Of a stretch of 64,000 nt of DNA, positions 42,854 to 51,751 are shown piece by piece. The stretch lies in NCBI GenBank assembly GCA_016716905.1, contig JADJUS010000022.1:1-64000 (forward strand), in the 5' to 3' direction. The notes under the pieces were generated by a model. That model was not told the origin of the DNA and searched no databases. It worked only from the letters and a program-made list of their open reading frames with translations. How positions within the stretch are numbered: position 1 is the stretch's first letter; each line of letters begins with the position of its first letter. Origin of the DNA: Acidobacteriota bacterium (GTDB lineage: Bacteria > Acidobacteriota > Vicinamibacteria > Vicinamibacterales > SCN-69-37). Both the position numbers and the translations under genes were made by a program.

Positions 42854-43981
42854 ATGCTGAAACTGATGCCCGATCGCCGTCAGCGAGACCTTACCCCCGT
42901 GGCCGGTATGGACCGTGAAATCGCGATCCTCATGGCCGCAGACGAGGCCTACGCCCCACCCCTGGCGGTTTGCGTCGCTTCGTTGCTTGAACACCTGGCC
43001 GCCGACTGCACCGTCGATCTTTATCTGATCGGACCGGGATTAACCGCGTCCACCCAGTCTCGCCTCGAGGCGTGGTGGCGTGATCGCGTCAGGGTCAGGG
43101 CGCTCGCGCCGCCCCCGGAGCGGCTCGCGGCGCTTCGCGAACTCGCAGGCGGCCAGAGCCTGCCCGCCCACCTTCGGGCCCTTCTGGGATCGACGCTGCC
43201 CAGCGAAGTCTCGAAGGTGATCTACCTCGACGCCGACATCCTGGTGCGGCGGGACGTTCGCGAACTCTGGCAGCAGGATATGCAAGGGAACATCCTGCTC
43301 GCGGCGCAGGACAGCTACGTCCATCAACTCCCCGGCCACTGCGTGCCGCCACGCCTGGCGAAACACGAAGATCGACCGTATTTTAATTCTGGCGTCATGG
43401 TGATCGATGTCGACGCGTGGAGATTGGCGGGAATTGAAGAGGCCTACCTGGAAGCGGTGCGGAGGGTCGGAACGCACTCGCGATGGGCGGATCAGGATGC
43501 ACTGAACGCCTGCCTCGTGGACCGGTGGGGAGTACTGCCGCCCGTGTGGAACCGTCAGTTCGCCCTCTGCCTGTACCCGGACTGGCGCTGCACTCCGCAC
43601 CGCGAGGAGGAGTTTCTTCGGGCTCGATCAGAACCGGCCATCGTCCACTTCTGTTCGCGGACCAAGCCCTGGCACCGTTTCTGCGATCATTCGGATGAAG
43701 ACGTGCGCCGCTTTCGATCATGGCTGCAACGTGTGCCGCTGGAGGTCGGCCGGGCGGATCCGCCGACGCTCCTGGAGAGGACGATCGAGCGCCTGTCGGC
43801 GCCCCATCGACGCCTGCTCGACACGATCGCCGCCGCCCTCAAGTCGCGACAACGCAGACACGCGGTGGCGGTGATGCTCCCAGGCATTCTCGGGCAGGCC
43901 GCGGCGCACCCGTGGACGCTAGTCTCGGTCCCAGTCTCAGGCCTGACCAGTTGGGTCTCGCGGTGGGCGGCGCGCCGCTGA
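42854..43981 (+). CDS. glycosyltransferase family 8
   Basis: A 375-residue GT-A enzyme. EIAILMAADEAYAPPLAVCV opens the fold, SEVSKVIYLDADILVRRDVR carries the DxD metal motif, RPYFNSGVMVIDVDAWR and WADQDALNACLVDRW are the GT8 motifs, and AIVHFCSRTKPWHRF is the HxxxxxKPW metal/acceptor site. The C-terminal ~90 residues are helical and amphipathic, perhaps for membrane contact. Starts at 42854 or 42908 are both in frame. Its end overlaps the convergent LtrA gene by 45 bases. It probably adds galactose or glucose to the surface glycan. Confidence 0.9.
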   Translation: MLKLMPDRRQRDLTPVAGMDREIAILMAADEAYAPPLAVCVASLLEHLAADCTVDLYLIGPGLTASTQSRLEAWWRDRVRVRALAPPPERLAALRELAGGQSLPAHLRALLGSTLPSEVSKVIYLDADILVRRDVRELWQQDMQGNILLAAQDSYVHQLPGHCVPPRLAKHEDRPYFNSGVMVIDVDAWRLAGIEEAYLEAVRRVGTHSRWADQDALNACLVDRWGVLPPVWNRQFALCLYPDWRCTPHREEEFLRARSEPAIVHFCSRTKPWHRFCDHSDEDVRRFRSWLQRVPLEVGRADPPTLLERTIERLSAPHRRLLDTIAAALKSRQRRHAVAVMLPGILGQAAAHPWTLVSVPVSGLTSWVSRWAARR

Positions 43982-45112
43982 CCCGGTCCGCTTCCACGTC
44001 CGGCGCGGAAGTCCCGATAGATTCACCGTGAGCATGGCCACCAGCAGGAGGCCGACCACGAGTACGGGCTGGCTCGTCAACGGAGCCGCCATCACCAACA
44101 CGGCAGTGATTGGGCCGAGCGCGCCTGTGCGCGGATTGTCGGAGCGGGAGTGCAGGGCCCAGAGGCAGACCAGATACAGCGCGACCGGTATGGCGACGGC
44201 ATACCCGGCGGCTCGTGCGGACACCTGCCCGTGGCCGGTGACCTGATCCACCGAAACCGCGATGCCCGCGCCGACGGCGGCGACCGCCGCAAAGATCAGG
44301 TAGTGCCCGTATCCCCACGTCAGTGCTTTGCGCAGTGACGTGAGCAGGCCATGGGCGGGCCGATCGAAGTACACCCACCACATCGAAAACGAGATAAGCA
44401 GCGCGCCGCTGATGATGGGCGTCAGCGCAAGGACGGTTTCACCTGACTTGAGCGCAGCCTGGACCGCAAGGGTTGATGCCAGAATCGATTCACCAAGCAC
44501 AATGACCACGAGCAGGCCATACCGCTCGGCGATGTGGTGGGGGTGCCACGTCGTGGCGCCCGCCCGTTCGGCCCACGCGGGCACCGCCAGTTCGAGCGCC
44601 ACCAGCATCAGGAACACGGGCCCCGACCACACCGCGGCCACACCTGCAGCGACCCAGGCGACCTGCGCCACTGCGACGCCACCGGCATATCGAAGTGCCG
44701 TGGTGCGCCGCTCGGCGTCGGCCGCTGCTGCGCGGAGCCACTGGGTCACCAGAGCCAGGCGCATCACGACGTATCCGCCAAGCGTGGCAACGTTCGGGGC
44801 CTGATGTTCAAACATGTCGGGCACTCCGGCCGCCATGATGAGGGCACCCGTGATCTGCACAAAGACCAACACGCGATACGGTGTGTCGTCACTATCGTAC
44901 GCGGAGGCGAACCAGGTGAAATTCATCCACGCCCACCAGATCGCGAAAAACACCATCAGGTAGCCGACGAGTCCGTCCAGGGCGTGCGCGTCGCCGATGG
45001 CATGGTGCAACCCCGCGGCCGCCTGCGCTATCGCGACAACAAAGACCAGGTCAAAGAAGAGTTCAAGCGGCGTGGCTACGCGGTGAGGCTCATGCGGGCT
45101 GCGGGCGATCAT
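43937..45112 (-). CDS. low-temperature-requirement A (LtrA) family membrane protein
   Basis: A 391-residue integral membrane protein with about ten helices. RVATPLELFFDLVFVVAIAQ is the LtrA N-terminal signature, followed by FAIWWAWMNFTWFASAYDSD, ERYGLLVVIVLGESILAS and ISFSMWWVYFDRP, all family hallmarks. LtrA was named from cold growth in Listeria; its molecular role is still unclear. It overlaps the convergent GT8 gene at the 3' ends and is not obviously part of the glycan cluster. Confidence 0.92.
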   Translation of the reverse strand: MIARSPHEPHRVATPLELFFDLVFVVAIAQAAAGLHHAIGDAHALDGLVGYLMVFFAIWWAWMNFTWFASAYDSDDTPYRVLVFVQITGALIMAAGVPDMFEHQAPNVATLGGYVVMRLALVTQWLRAAAADAERRTTALRYAGGVAVAQVAWVAAGVAAVWSGPVFLMLVALELAVPAWAERAGATTWHPHHIAERYGLLVVIVLGESILASTLAVQAALKSGETVLALTPIISGALLISFSMWWVYFDRPAHGLLTSLRKALTWGYGHYLIFAAVAAVGAGIAVSVDQVTGHGQVSARAAGYAVAIPVALYLVCLWALHSRSDNPRTGALGPITAVLVMAAPLTSQPVLVVGLLLVAMLTVNLSGLPRRTWKRTGSAARRPPRDPTGQA

Positions 45113-45148
45113 CGGCGTTACTGTATCAACGGCGGCCCCAAAGTCGTC

Positions 45149-45691
45149 TCAGCGGCGTATTCGCGCCGAATCGCTTGCCCTCGCCTGGGACTCGTTCGAC
45201 GATAACTCGCGCGTCATCTCGACCATCGTCGGACTGAAGCCGTGGGCGGCGAAGAGCTTGCGCGCCTTGTCGTTGGGCGCGGCGGTCCACAACAGCACGC
45301 GAGGGACGCCTTGTTCGCCCAGCCAGGCGACGGCCGCTTCCAACAGACGCGGTCCCACCCCGCCACCGCGCGCCTCGTCTGTCACCAGCAGATCGTGAAT
45401 GTAACCAGCGCGCTCGCGCAGTTCCTTGAAGGACTGCGGTTCGACGCCGGCGTAGACGTATCCGAGAATTTCGGTTGGTGCACGTTCGGCCACAAGCACA
45501 AGCATCGCTGGGTCGGCCAGTTGCGCGTCGAGGAACTGCGCGTAGCCGTGCTCCGGATGTTCACCTGGCGACATGAACCTCCGCTCGTCAAACGCGAAGT
45601 GGATGCGCATCAAGGACGCGCCGAGGCTGCCAAGTGCCGGCAGGTCGCGGCGTTCGGCGCGACGAATGATGACGCTGTCAGACTCGCTCAC
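45149..45691 (-). CDS. GNAT-family N-acetyltransferase
   Basis: A 180-residue acetyltransferase. The GTG at 45691 has a strong ribosome site (GGAGGATTTC) and lies inside the end of the symporter gene (14-base overlap). IIRRAERRDLPALGSLGASL is the usual N-terminus, GYIHDLLVTDEARGGGVGPR is motif A with the acetyl-CoA loop, and VLLWTAAPNDKARKLFAAHG-type motif B ends with GFSPTMVEMTREL. The substrate is unknown. Coupling to the symporter suggests it may modify the imported compound. Confidence 0.88.
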   Translation of the reverse strand: MSESDSVIIRRAERRDLPALGSLGASLMRIHFAFDERRFMSPGEHPEHGYAQFLDAQLADPAMLVLVAERAPTEILGYVYAGVEPQSFKELRERAGYIHDLLVTDEARGGGVGPRLLEAAVAWLGEQGVPRVLLWTAAPNDKARKLFAAHGFSPTMVEMTRELSSNESQARASDSARIRR

Positions 45692-47042
45692 GAAATCCTC
45701 CTGCCAGATACAACACCACCGATGTGCCCAGCGACGTGATGAACGGATACGGCATCTCGAGCGCCGTGGCTCCGGCGTACGCAGCCAGTCCCCCCAGCAA
45801 CGTGAGCGCGGCGGCTCGGGCACCACCGTATCGTGTGAACAACCCGAACGTCACGACTACCAGCGTGCCCGCCGTTCCAAACGACGAGGACTCCTGAACC
45901 AGTTCGGCGACTCCCCGCCCACCCAGTGCGAGGTAGAGCGCGATGATGCCGAAGAGCAGCACGCCCATTCGCGCCAGTCGGAGCTTGGTGCGCTCTTCAG
46001 TCACGTTGAACAAGGGCCCGACAAGGTTGTGCGCGAGCAGACCGCCGGCCACAAGCAGGATGGTGTCCACTGTCGAGAGAATCGCGGAGATCAGCGCGCC
46101 GATGAACACGACATACCCGGCCGTCGGCAGAAGTTGGAGCGCGAGAGCCGGAAGGAACTGCTCGGCATCCGGCAGGTTCGGCACCAGGCGGGCCGCCGCG
46201 AGCCCCAGCACGACAGGAATCACGCCGATCAGGATGTACAAGCCGCCGGCCATGACCGCTCCGTTGCGTGCGACCTCTGGGGTTCGTGCCGCAATCACCC
46301 GGCTCAGCAGCTCCACAGCGACCACCGAGCCGGCGATAGGAATCGCGTACTCCTCAAGCATCCCGAAAAACGTCGGGGTCACGCCGGGACTGACGAGGGT
46401 GATTCTGGAAGGGTCGATGGCCGCGAGCGTCGCGGCCGGTCCTCCCAATGTCAATACAACCGCCACCAGAAGAACAACGAGCCCGAGAATAAGCACAGCA
46501 CCCTGAATCAGATCCGTGAGCGCATCCGCCAGCAACCCGCCGAGCACGGTGTAGACGATGCAGAAGGCGGCGGCGATGGTGATGGCGACCCCAATCTCCA
46601 TCGTGGTAACTGTGGTCAGCACCTGCCCGAAGCCGCGGAGCTGGGCGGCTGCCCACAATACGCCTGGAGGGATCAACATCAGCGCCGCGATCTTCTCGAC
46701 GCGAGGGTCGTACCGCTGTCTGAAGAAATCCGCCATCGTCGTCAGCTTCATGCGCCAAATCGGGACGGCAAAGACGACGCCGGTGAGCATCAGCGTGATG
46801 CCGTAGGCAAAGGGCTCAGCCGAGGTCAGCGAGAAACCCTCTTCCCAGGCGCGGCCGGCGGACGCGATGCACGTCTCGGCACCGAACCATGTCGCGAAGA
46901 TCGAGAAGATGGTGAGCGGGTATCCGAGCCGACGGCCCGCGATGAGATAGTCGGATTCCGTGTGGATCTTCGGCGCCAGCCATGCACCGATCGCCAACTG
47001 GATGGCCAGATAGCCAACCAGGGCCAACAACACCCAGTTCAC
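45678..47042 (-). CDS. sodium:solute symporter (SSS) family transporter
   Basis: A 454-residue transporter with about twelve helices. HTESDYLIAGRRLGYPLTIF and ATWFGAETCIASAGRAWEEG are the N-terminal SSS signatures, AALMLIPPGVLWAAAQLRGF and TVLGGLLADALTDLIQGAVL lie at the substrate/sodium site, and GALISAILSTVDTILLVAGG is the helix-8 sodium motif (S-T-x-D). The substrate (sugar, amino acid, pantothenate) cannot be told from sequence. The gene is divergent from the DUF1080 gene; the GNAT gene follows in coupling. Confidence 0.92.
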   Translation of the reverse strand: MNWVLLALVGYLAIQLAIGAWLAPKIHTESDYLIAGRRLGYPLTIFSIFATWFGAETCIASAGRAWEEGFSLTSAEPFAYGITLMLTGVVFAVPIWRMKLTTMADFFRQRYDPRVEKIAALMLIPPGVLWAAAQLRGFGQVLTTVTTMEIGVAITIAAAFCIVYTVLGGLLADALTDLIQGAVLILGLVVLLVAVVLTLGGPAATLAAIDPSRITLVSPGVTPTFFGMLEEYAIPIAGSVVAVELLSRVIAARTPEVARNGAVMAGGLYILIGVIPVVLGLAAARLVPNLPDAEQFLPALALQLLPTAGYVVFIGALISAILSTVDTILLVAGGLLAHNLVGPLFNVTEERTKLRLARMGVLLFGIIALYLALGGRGVAELVQESSSFGTAGTLVVVTFGLFTRYGGARAAALTLLGGLAAYAGATALEMPYPFITSLGTSVVLYLAGGFRERV

Positions 47043-47159
47043 GCGGGCTAGTCTACTCTGCCCGCAGCGATGCGAGGGGGTCGCTCGCGCACGGACATGG
47101 CCGGGGCGTGGGGAGTTCGCTTGACCGAGGGACGTGAGCGAGGCGACACTGAGCTCACA

Positions 47160-47843
47160 ATGAGAATGCGGATCACGGTGTCAGCCCCGCTTGCGGTCAT
47201 GGTGGTCGGGCTGCTGACTTCACTCTCTGGGCAGGCGACGCAACCGCAGTGGGTCTCGCTGTTTGATGGGAAGACGATCACCCACTGGCGTGGTTTCAAG
47301 ATGACCACTGTGCCCGACAGTTGGGTGGTCGAGGAAGGCGCGATTACCTGGACCAAAGGGGCCGCGGTCGATCTGGTCAGCCGGGAGCAGTTCACGAGCT
47401 TCGAGTTCGAGTTCGACTGGAAGGTGCCGCCCGGCGGCAATAGCGGCATCATGTTCCGTGTGACCGAGGACCTCGAGCGCACGTATCACAGCGGCCCGGA
47501 GTTTCAGATTCTGGACAATGCCCGCCACTCCGACGGCAAGAATCCGATGACGTCAGCCGCCGCCAACCACTCGCTCCACGCGCCAATCAGGGACTTGTGC
47601 AAGCCCGTGGGCGAGTGGAACCAGGGCCGGCTGATTGTGAACGGCAACCACGTCGAACACTGGCTCAACGGCGTGAAGGCCGTGGAGTACGACCTATTCA
47701 GCCCCGACTGGACCAAACGCCTGCTCGCGAGCAAGTTCAGGGACATGCCGCGATACGGCCGCGAACCGCAGGGACACATCGTCCTGCAGGAGCATGGGTC
47801 ACGGGTGCAGTACAGAAACCTGCGTATCCGGAAGCTGCCATAA
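47160..47843 (+). CDS. DUF1080 (3-keto-disaccharide hydrolase-type) secreted protein
   Basis: A 227-residue protein with a signal peptide (RITVSAPLAVMVVGLLTSLS, cleavage near GQATQ) and a single concanavalin-like DUF1080 domain: WVSLFDGKTITHWRGFKMT, FDWKVPPGGNSGIMFRVTED, GPEFQILDNARHSDGKNP, CKPVGEWNQGRLIVNGNHVE and GHIVLQEHGSRVQYRNLRIR. Members cleave 3-keto sugars or bind carbohydrate. The ATG at 47160 (or 47166) gives a clean signal peptide, whereas the long upstream lead in the same frame is Arg-rich and unlikely. Adjacent and divergent to the symporter, it may feed it with sugar. Confidence 0.9.
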   Translation: MRMRITVSAPLAVMVVGLLTSLSGQATQPQWVSLFDGKTITHWRGFKMTTVPDSWVVEEGAITWTKGAAVDLVSREQFTSFEFEFDWKVPPGGNSGIMFRVTEDLERTYHSGPEFQILDNARHSDGKNPMTSAAANHSLHAPIRDLCKPVGEWNQGRLIVNGNHVEHWLNGVKAVEYDLFSPDWTKRLLASKFRDMPRYGREPQGHIVLQEHGSRVQYRNLRIRKLP

Positions 47844-47857
47844 CCCGACCGGCGGGT

Positions 47858-48223
47858 TCATCCCTTCCGCAGGATCTTCTCCATGGGCCGTCCTTTCGCC
47901 AGCTCGTCGATCAACTTGTCGAGGTAGCGGATTCCCTGCATGACAGGGTCTTCAATGTCTTCGACGCGGACACCGCAGATCGCCCCGGTGACCAACGTGC
48001 GCGACGGATTCATCCGGGCCTTGGTAATGAAGGTCTCGATCGTGGTCCGCTTCTCCAGAATGCGGTCCAGCTGTGGCTGGGTGTAGCCCGTGAGCCAGCG
48101 GATGATCTGATCGACCTCGGCCTTTGTGCGCCCCTTTTTTTCGGCCTTGGCCACGTAGTGCGGATAGACACCCGCAAGGCTCATGGCGTAGACGCGCTTC
48201 AGTGTGGCAGCATCGGTCTTCAT
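47858..48223 (-). CDS. DUF2200-family protein
   Basis: A 121-residue helical protein. VYAMSLAGVYPHYVAKAEKK, DQIIRWLTGYTQPQLDRILE, TTIETFITKARMNPSRTLVT and GAICGVRVEDIEDPVMQGIR are the recognisable DUF2200 blocks. No active-site residues are known and it has no signal peptide. Its ATG overlaps the stop of the metallophosphatase gene (TGATG), so it is translated together with it. Function unknown. Confidence 0.88.
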   Translation of the reverse strand: MKTDAATLKRVYAMSLAGVYPHYVAKAEKKGRTKAEVDQIIRWLTGYTQPQLDRILEKRTTIETFITKARMNPSRTLVTGAICGVRVEDIEDPVMQGIRYLDKLIDELAKGRPMEKILRKG

Positions 48224-50448
48224 CAGGCCCCTCCTGCCGGATAGGTAATCCGGAGCCGCTTCAGGGTTGTCAGATCACTCGTGAGCCACTGGTTCTTGTT
48301 CTGGCTCACATGATGCTCACCGGCGCCGTCGGCTGTCTCGACGGCGACCCCACCGTACTTGGTGCTGAACGGGAACATCTTGAAAATGTTCTCGAAGCCC
48401 GACAACTTCTCGGTCAGCGTGATGTCAAAAGTGTTGCCCTCGACCGCGTTGACGCGATAGCGCGCGTTTCGGCCCATCAATAGTGGGCCGCGATAGATCA
48501 AGCGCGCCATGCCGTAGTGGTTGCCCTTGATGGACGCCTTGAGCCTGATGACGCCGTTGGCATCGGCCAGGTCCACGGGACTCACCGGAAACTCGCGCGT
48601 CTGGAATCGCTTCAGGGTGCCGGCCACCGCATAGGGCTTGTTGTTGAGCATCACGCTGAAATTGTCGGTGGTCTCGCTCGTTTGCGTGCGCTTGATGCTG
48701 AAATACGACACGTCGATTTCGTTCTCGAACTCCAGGCTGCCCTGCACGAACCAGGCATTGTCGTCGGCAGGCGCCGTGTAGACGCCGGTGACGGTGACGT
48801 AGTCGGCACCGAAGGTGTGCGCGATCACTTCGCGGGCGCTGCCGGCCAGCGTGCTGTACTGCGACTTCGTGCCCCAGTCGCTGCAGCTCAGCGTCACCTT
48901 CACCCGACCGGCACCCGCGCGCGCCCTCGCCCTCATCGTCACCAGGTACGAACCGCCCGGCGCCGCAGCAGGGGTGGTGCCGCACGCAAACATCCGGTAC
49001 GGCGGTCCGCCGTGCCCGTCGTGGCAATAGCGATCCCACTCGGTCTTGGGCGGAAACTTGAGCGTGTGTGGACCATGCACGGTCATGCCCGGCGTGGTCG
49101 GCGTCACCTTGCCATTCACGTCATCGTCGAACGCCAGCACGTTCTCGTTCGTGTGTATGCCCTTCGTCTCCATGTAGGGGTCGTAGAAGAGCTCCATCGG
49201 CGCCGTGCCCACGAGTTGCAGCGTGGTCTTGCCCGAGAGCACCTTCATGTCGGTCTGCTGCGTTTCGCCGTCCTGAATGAGGAATGGAAAGCTGTACCAG
49301 TCTTCGGCGTTCGGATCGAACGTGGTGTCGGTGGCCCAGGTGTGGTCGAACCCGCCGCTCCACTTGCCCTGGGTGCCGTTCTGTTTCCACGCCTTCGCGG
49401 TGATGAAACCGGCCGCAATCGTGAAGATGGCTACCGCGTCGACCTGGTTGTGGTCAGTGATCCAGCTCATGCCCGGCATCGGGGCCGCAAACACCATCTC
49501 GTGCCCAAAGTCCTGCACCGGCTGACTGAACCCGCTGCTCCGGTTGCCCTGGTACCAGGCCGTCAGGTGATTGTGGCCGTGCATGTACATCTTGATCTGC
49601 GGATTGCGCTGGAAGAGGCTCGCCCACCAATCCTGGTCCTGCTCTCCGCGGTAGGAGTTCTGCGCCCCGTCGGCCGGCGTCGTGTCTTCGATGGCCTGAT
49701 GCGCCAGGATGATGGTGGTGGCGGCGTGATAGTGCGTCGTCATGAACTCGAGCCACTCGCAAGTGGCAGGCCGCGTCCATGGTTCAAAATCCATTTCCGG
49801 CACCGCCAGAAACAGGATGCCGTTGCGCATGAACGCGTAGGGGTAGTGGTTCAGCTCCGTTTCGTTGATGTACGTCTTCATCAAGACAAACGGATCGTGT
49901 TCGTGCCCCTTCGGGCCCGGATTGTTGCTGTAGTCGGTGAGGTCGATGTTGCCGCCCACGTAGTGGAAGGGCACGTTGACGTGGCTGATCAGGAAGTCTT
50001 TCAGGTTGTTCTTCTTGTCGCCCTGCATGTTCTCGGGCAGGCCCACGCCGTTGACGTGCGCGGTACTGTTGAACGCGCCGTCGCCCAGGTGGACGACGAA
50101 CTCACAGGGCAGGGCGCTGTCCATGATGTCGTCGGCCAGCTTGTCGAGATGCTGCGCGAAGTCCCACTGAGGCGACCGGTTGTGCTGCCCGACGTGAGTG
50201 TCGGTGAACACGGCGAAGTGCATCTTCGGCGCGGCCTCGGGCACTGGGTCGAAGTTCCGCCGAAACTGGGAGCCCCGCCTGGCCGCCGCCTGCCCCGCGG
50301 CGCCCTGCTCAGGCGCCACTCGCTCACCGTCGACCGATCCACGCCCAGCTGCCCCGGACGCGATCGCGGCAGCGCCAAGTCCACCAACCTTGATGAACGT
50401 CCTGCGGTCGAGCGACTTCCGGTCCTTGTCGTCCGTGGAGTGGCCCAT
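48223..50448 (-). CDS. Tat-exported calcineurin-like metallophosphatase with a long C-terminal region
   Basis: A 741-residue protein. A Tat signal opens it (DRRTFIKVGGLGAAAIASGA, residues 14-33). Residues ~75-330 are a metallophosphatase domain: FTDTHVGQHN (Asp83, His85), VVHLGDGAFN, GGNIDLTD (the usual GNHD has Ile for His), LAHQAIED and MHGHNHLTAW. The ~400-residue remainder is beta-rich (TLKFPPKTEWDRYCHDGHGG, GGSYLVTMRARARAGAGRVK, FENEIDVSYFSIKRTQ) and looks like carbohydrate-binding or jelly-roll modules. The ATG at 50448 is fixed by the Tat motif. It likely hydrolyses phosphate esters outside the inner membrane. It is coupled to the DUF2200 gene. Confidence 0.87.
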   Translation of the reverse strand: MGHSTDDKDRKSLDRRTFIKVGGLGAAAIASGAAGRGSVDGERVAPEQGAAGQAAARRGSQFRRNFDPVPEAAPKMHFAVFTDTHVGQHNRSPQWDFAQHLDKLADDIMDSALPCEFVVHLGDGAFNSTAHVNGVGLPENMQGDKKNNLKDFLISHVNVPFHYVGGNIDLTDYSNNPGPKGHEHDPFVLMKTYINETELNHYPYAFMRNGILFLAVPEMDFEPWTRPATCEWLEFMTTHYHAATTIILAHQAIEDTTPADGAQNSYRGEQDQDWWASLFQRNPQIKMYMHGHNHLTAWYQGNRSSGFSQPVQDFGHEMVFAAPMPGMSWITDHNQVDAVAIFTIAAGFITAKAWKQNGTQGKWSGGFDHTWATDTTFDPNAEDWYSFPFLIQDGETQQTDMKVLSGKTTLQLVGTAPMELFYDPYMETKGIHTNENVLAFDDDVNGKVTPTTPGMTVHGPHTLKFPPKTEWDRYCHDGHGGPPYRMFACGTTPAAAPGGSYLVTMRARARAGAGRVKVTLSCSDWGTKSQYSTLAGSAREVIAHTFGADYVTVTGVYTAPADDNAWFVQGSLEFENEIDVSYFSIKRTQTSETTDNFSVMLNNKPYAVAGTLKRFQTREFPVSPVDLADANGVIRLKASIKGNHYGMARLIYRGPLLMGRNARYRVNAVEGNTFDITLTEKLSGFENIFKMFPFSTKYGGVAVETADGAGEHHVSQNKNQWLTSDLTTLKRLRITYPAGGA

Positions 50449-50528
50449 GGGGACGCAGACTAACAGCGACGATCGGTCACCGCAAGCGGGCAATGCCCAC
50501 ACTGAGCGCTCACACGTGTGGTGTGCAT

Positions 50529-50948
50529 CTACAGTCCGGTGACCCTCAGCCGCCGGGCGACAAGTGCGTAGGCCGACCAGAGGACAACCGCGCCCGCGAT
50601 GAAGGTCCAGCCGACCTGAGGCGCGTCGCGCATCATCAGGAACGTAATCCCCTGACCGCTCTTGCCTGCGACCGAGAGCGGCATCACCGTACAAACGATG
50701 GCTCCAGCCATCAGGCCCATCCGGACACGAACCAGTCGTCGCGTTCGACTGAGCAGCGCCCGATCCGGCGCGGGCTTCGGCTGCGCAGGTCCCGGCGCCA
50801 GCACCTCAGGCAGGAACGCGGACAGTTCCTGTTGCAGCGACGGGTCCGTGCGGACCCAGTGTTCAACCAGCAGGCGGGTGGCAGGGCTGGCTTCTCCAGC
50901 AGCATAGAGGGGAAGCAGATCCCTGATGACATCGGACGTGACGGTCAT
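50529..50948 (-). CDS. putative anti-sigma factor, membrane protein
   Basis: A 139-residue protein whose ATG overlaps the sigma stop (ATGA). The N-terminal half (MTVTSDVIRDLLPLYAAGEA, TRLLVEHWVRTDPSLQQELS) has the helix layout of an anti-sigma domain, without the zinc-finger His/Cys residues. Two membrane segments follow (RMGLMAGAIVCTVMPLSVAG, GWTFIAGAVVLWSAYALVAR). Size, topology and coupling fit an anti-sigma factor that holds the ECF factor at the membrane. It lacks the usual periplasmic sensor, so the signal would have to be sensed in the membrane. Confidence 0.72.
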   Translation of the reverse strand: MTVTSDVIRDLLPLYAAGEASPATRLLVEHWVRTDPSLQQELSAFLPEVLAPGPAQPKPAPDRALLSRTRRLVRVRMGLMAGAIVCTVMPLSVAGKSGQGITFLMMRDAPQVGWTFIAGAVVLWSAYALVARRLRVTGL

Positions 50949-51451
50949 GACAACTCCTTCTGAGAGACGGCGTGTGAACGAGCAAGTCGCAGTTCGGCCA
51001 GACGTCGACGTGCGCGGTGAACCTTGACCTTCGCAGCGCCGACACTGACATGGAGCGCTGCGGCGATTTCTTCGTAAGGCAGCTGTTTGGTTGCCCGCAT
51101 GAGCAAGGCCGTGCGATCCACTTCAGGCAACAGTTGCAGATCCCCAAGAACGGCGTCGAGTTCGTGACGCCCCTCGAGACGGGCATCGGCGCCGGGCCTC
51201 TGGTCGGCCGGTTCCTCGACCAGATCAGATCGACGGGCATGGTGTCGTCGTCCCTGCAGATACAGGTGCCGGGTAATCGTGAGCAGATAACCGATGACGG
51301 TGGTCAAATCAAGGCGCTCTCGGGCGGTCCAGAGTCGCACAAACGTCTCCGACGTCAGGTCCTCAGCGGTCGTGCGGTCGCCCGACAAGGACAGCGCAAA
51401 CCTGTACACGGCGGAAGCGTGCTGGCGATAAAGAGCCTCAACGTCGGTCAT
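50945..51451 (-). CDS. ECF sigma-70 factor
   Basis: A 168-residue sigma factor. Region 2: DVEALYRQHASAVYRFALSL, GDRTTAEDLTSETFVRLWTA, TVIGYLLTITRHLYLQGRRH. Region 4: LLPEVDRTALLMRATKQLPY, EEIAAALHVSVGAAKVKVHR, the helix-turn-helix. The pair with the downstream membrane protein is a standard ECF/anti-sigma arrangement. The ATG at 51451 is preferred to 51469 because it begins with the conserved MTDVEALYRQ. Target promoters are unknown. Confidence 0.88.
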   Translation of the reverse strand: MTDVEALYRQHASAVYRFALSLSGDRTTAEDLTSETFVRLWTARERLDLTTVIGYLLTITRHLYLQGRRHHARRSDLVEEPADQRPGADARLEGRHELDAVLGDLQLLPEVDRTALLMRATKQLPYEEIAAALHVSVGAAKVKVHRARRRLAELRLARSHAVSQKELS

Positions 51452-51702
51452 CTGTAGAGGAATATCCACCAGACTGACGAAAGTTACAGAGCCGCTGGTC
51501 GCTCACGGCGTCGCCGCCCGACAGCGTGACCTTGACGCCGGCCGCCTCCAGTCGCATCACACCCGCACGGCTGAGTGGATGATAGCTGTGCGACGACCCT
51601 TAAAAGTTCTTTTCGCATTGAGAACGCTTTGTTGGCTGATGTGCCTATTCGTCAAATCACTTTCTCCATAGGTGAATCTTGTTAAGGAGCATCAAAACAA
51701 AA

Positions 51703-51732
51703 CGGGCGCGGAAGGTGTCCCTTCCGCGCCCG
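51703..51732 (-). terminator. intrinsic terminator of the rpoBC transcript
   Basis: A perfect 13-pair stem (arms CGGGCGCGGAAGG and CCTTCCGCGCCCG, four-base loop) is followed on the minus strand by TTTTGTTTTG. It lies 60 bases after the rpoC stop, the best terminator of the window. Confidence 0.9.
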
Positions 51733-51751
51733 TGCAATTCAATCCAAGTTC

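Noticed and set aside
45573..47051. A 492-codon plus-strand reading opposite the symporter
   Set aside because: Low-complexity, charged composition and no family motifs, whereas the minus strand encodes a clear membrane transporter.
48517..50463. A long open plus-strand reading opposite the metallophosphatase gene
   Set aside because: It has no recognisable motifs, is Arg/His/Val-rich, and mirrors a GC-rich gene with a clear Tat signal and enzyme motifs on the other strand.
51439..51558. A short minus-strand frame with coding-like text upstream of the second ECF sigma gene
   Set aside because: About 39 codons, no ribosome site, overlaps the sigma start and has no recognisable family.
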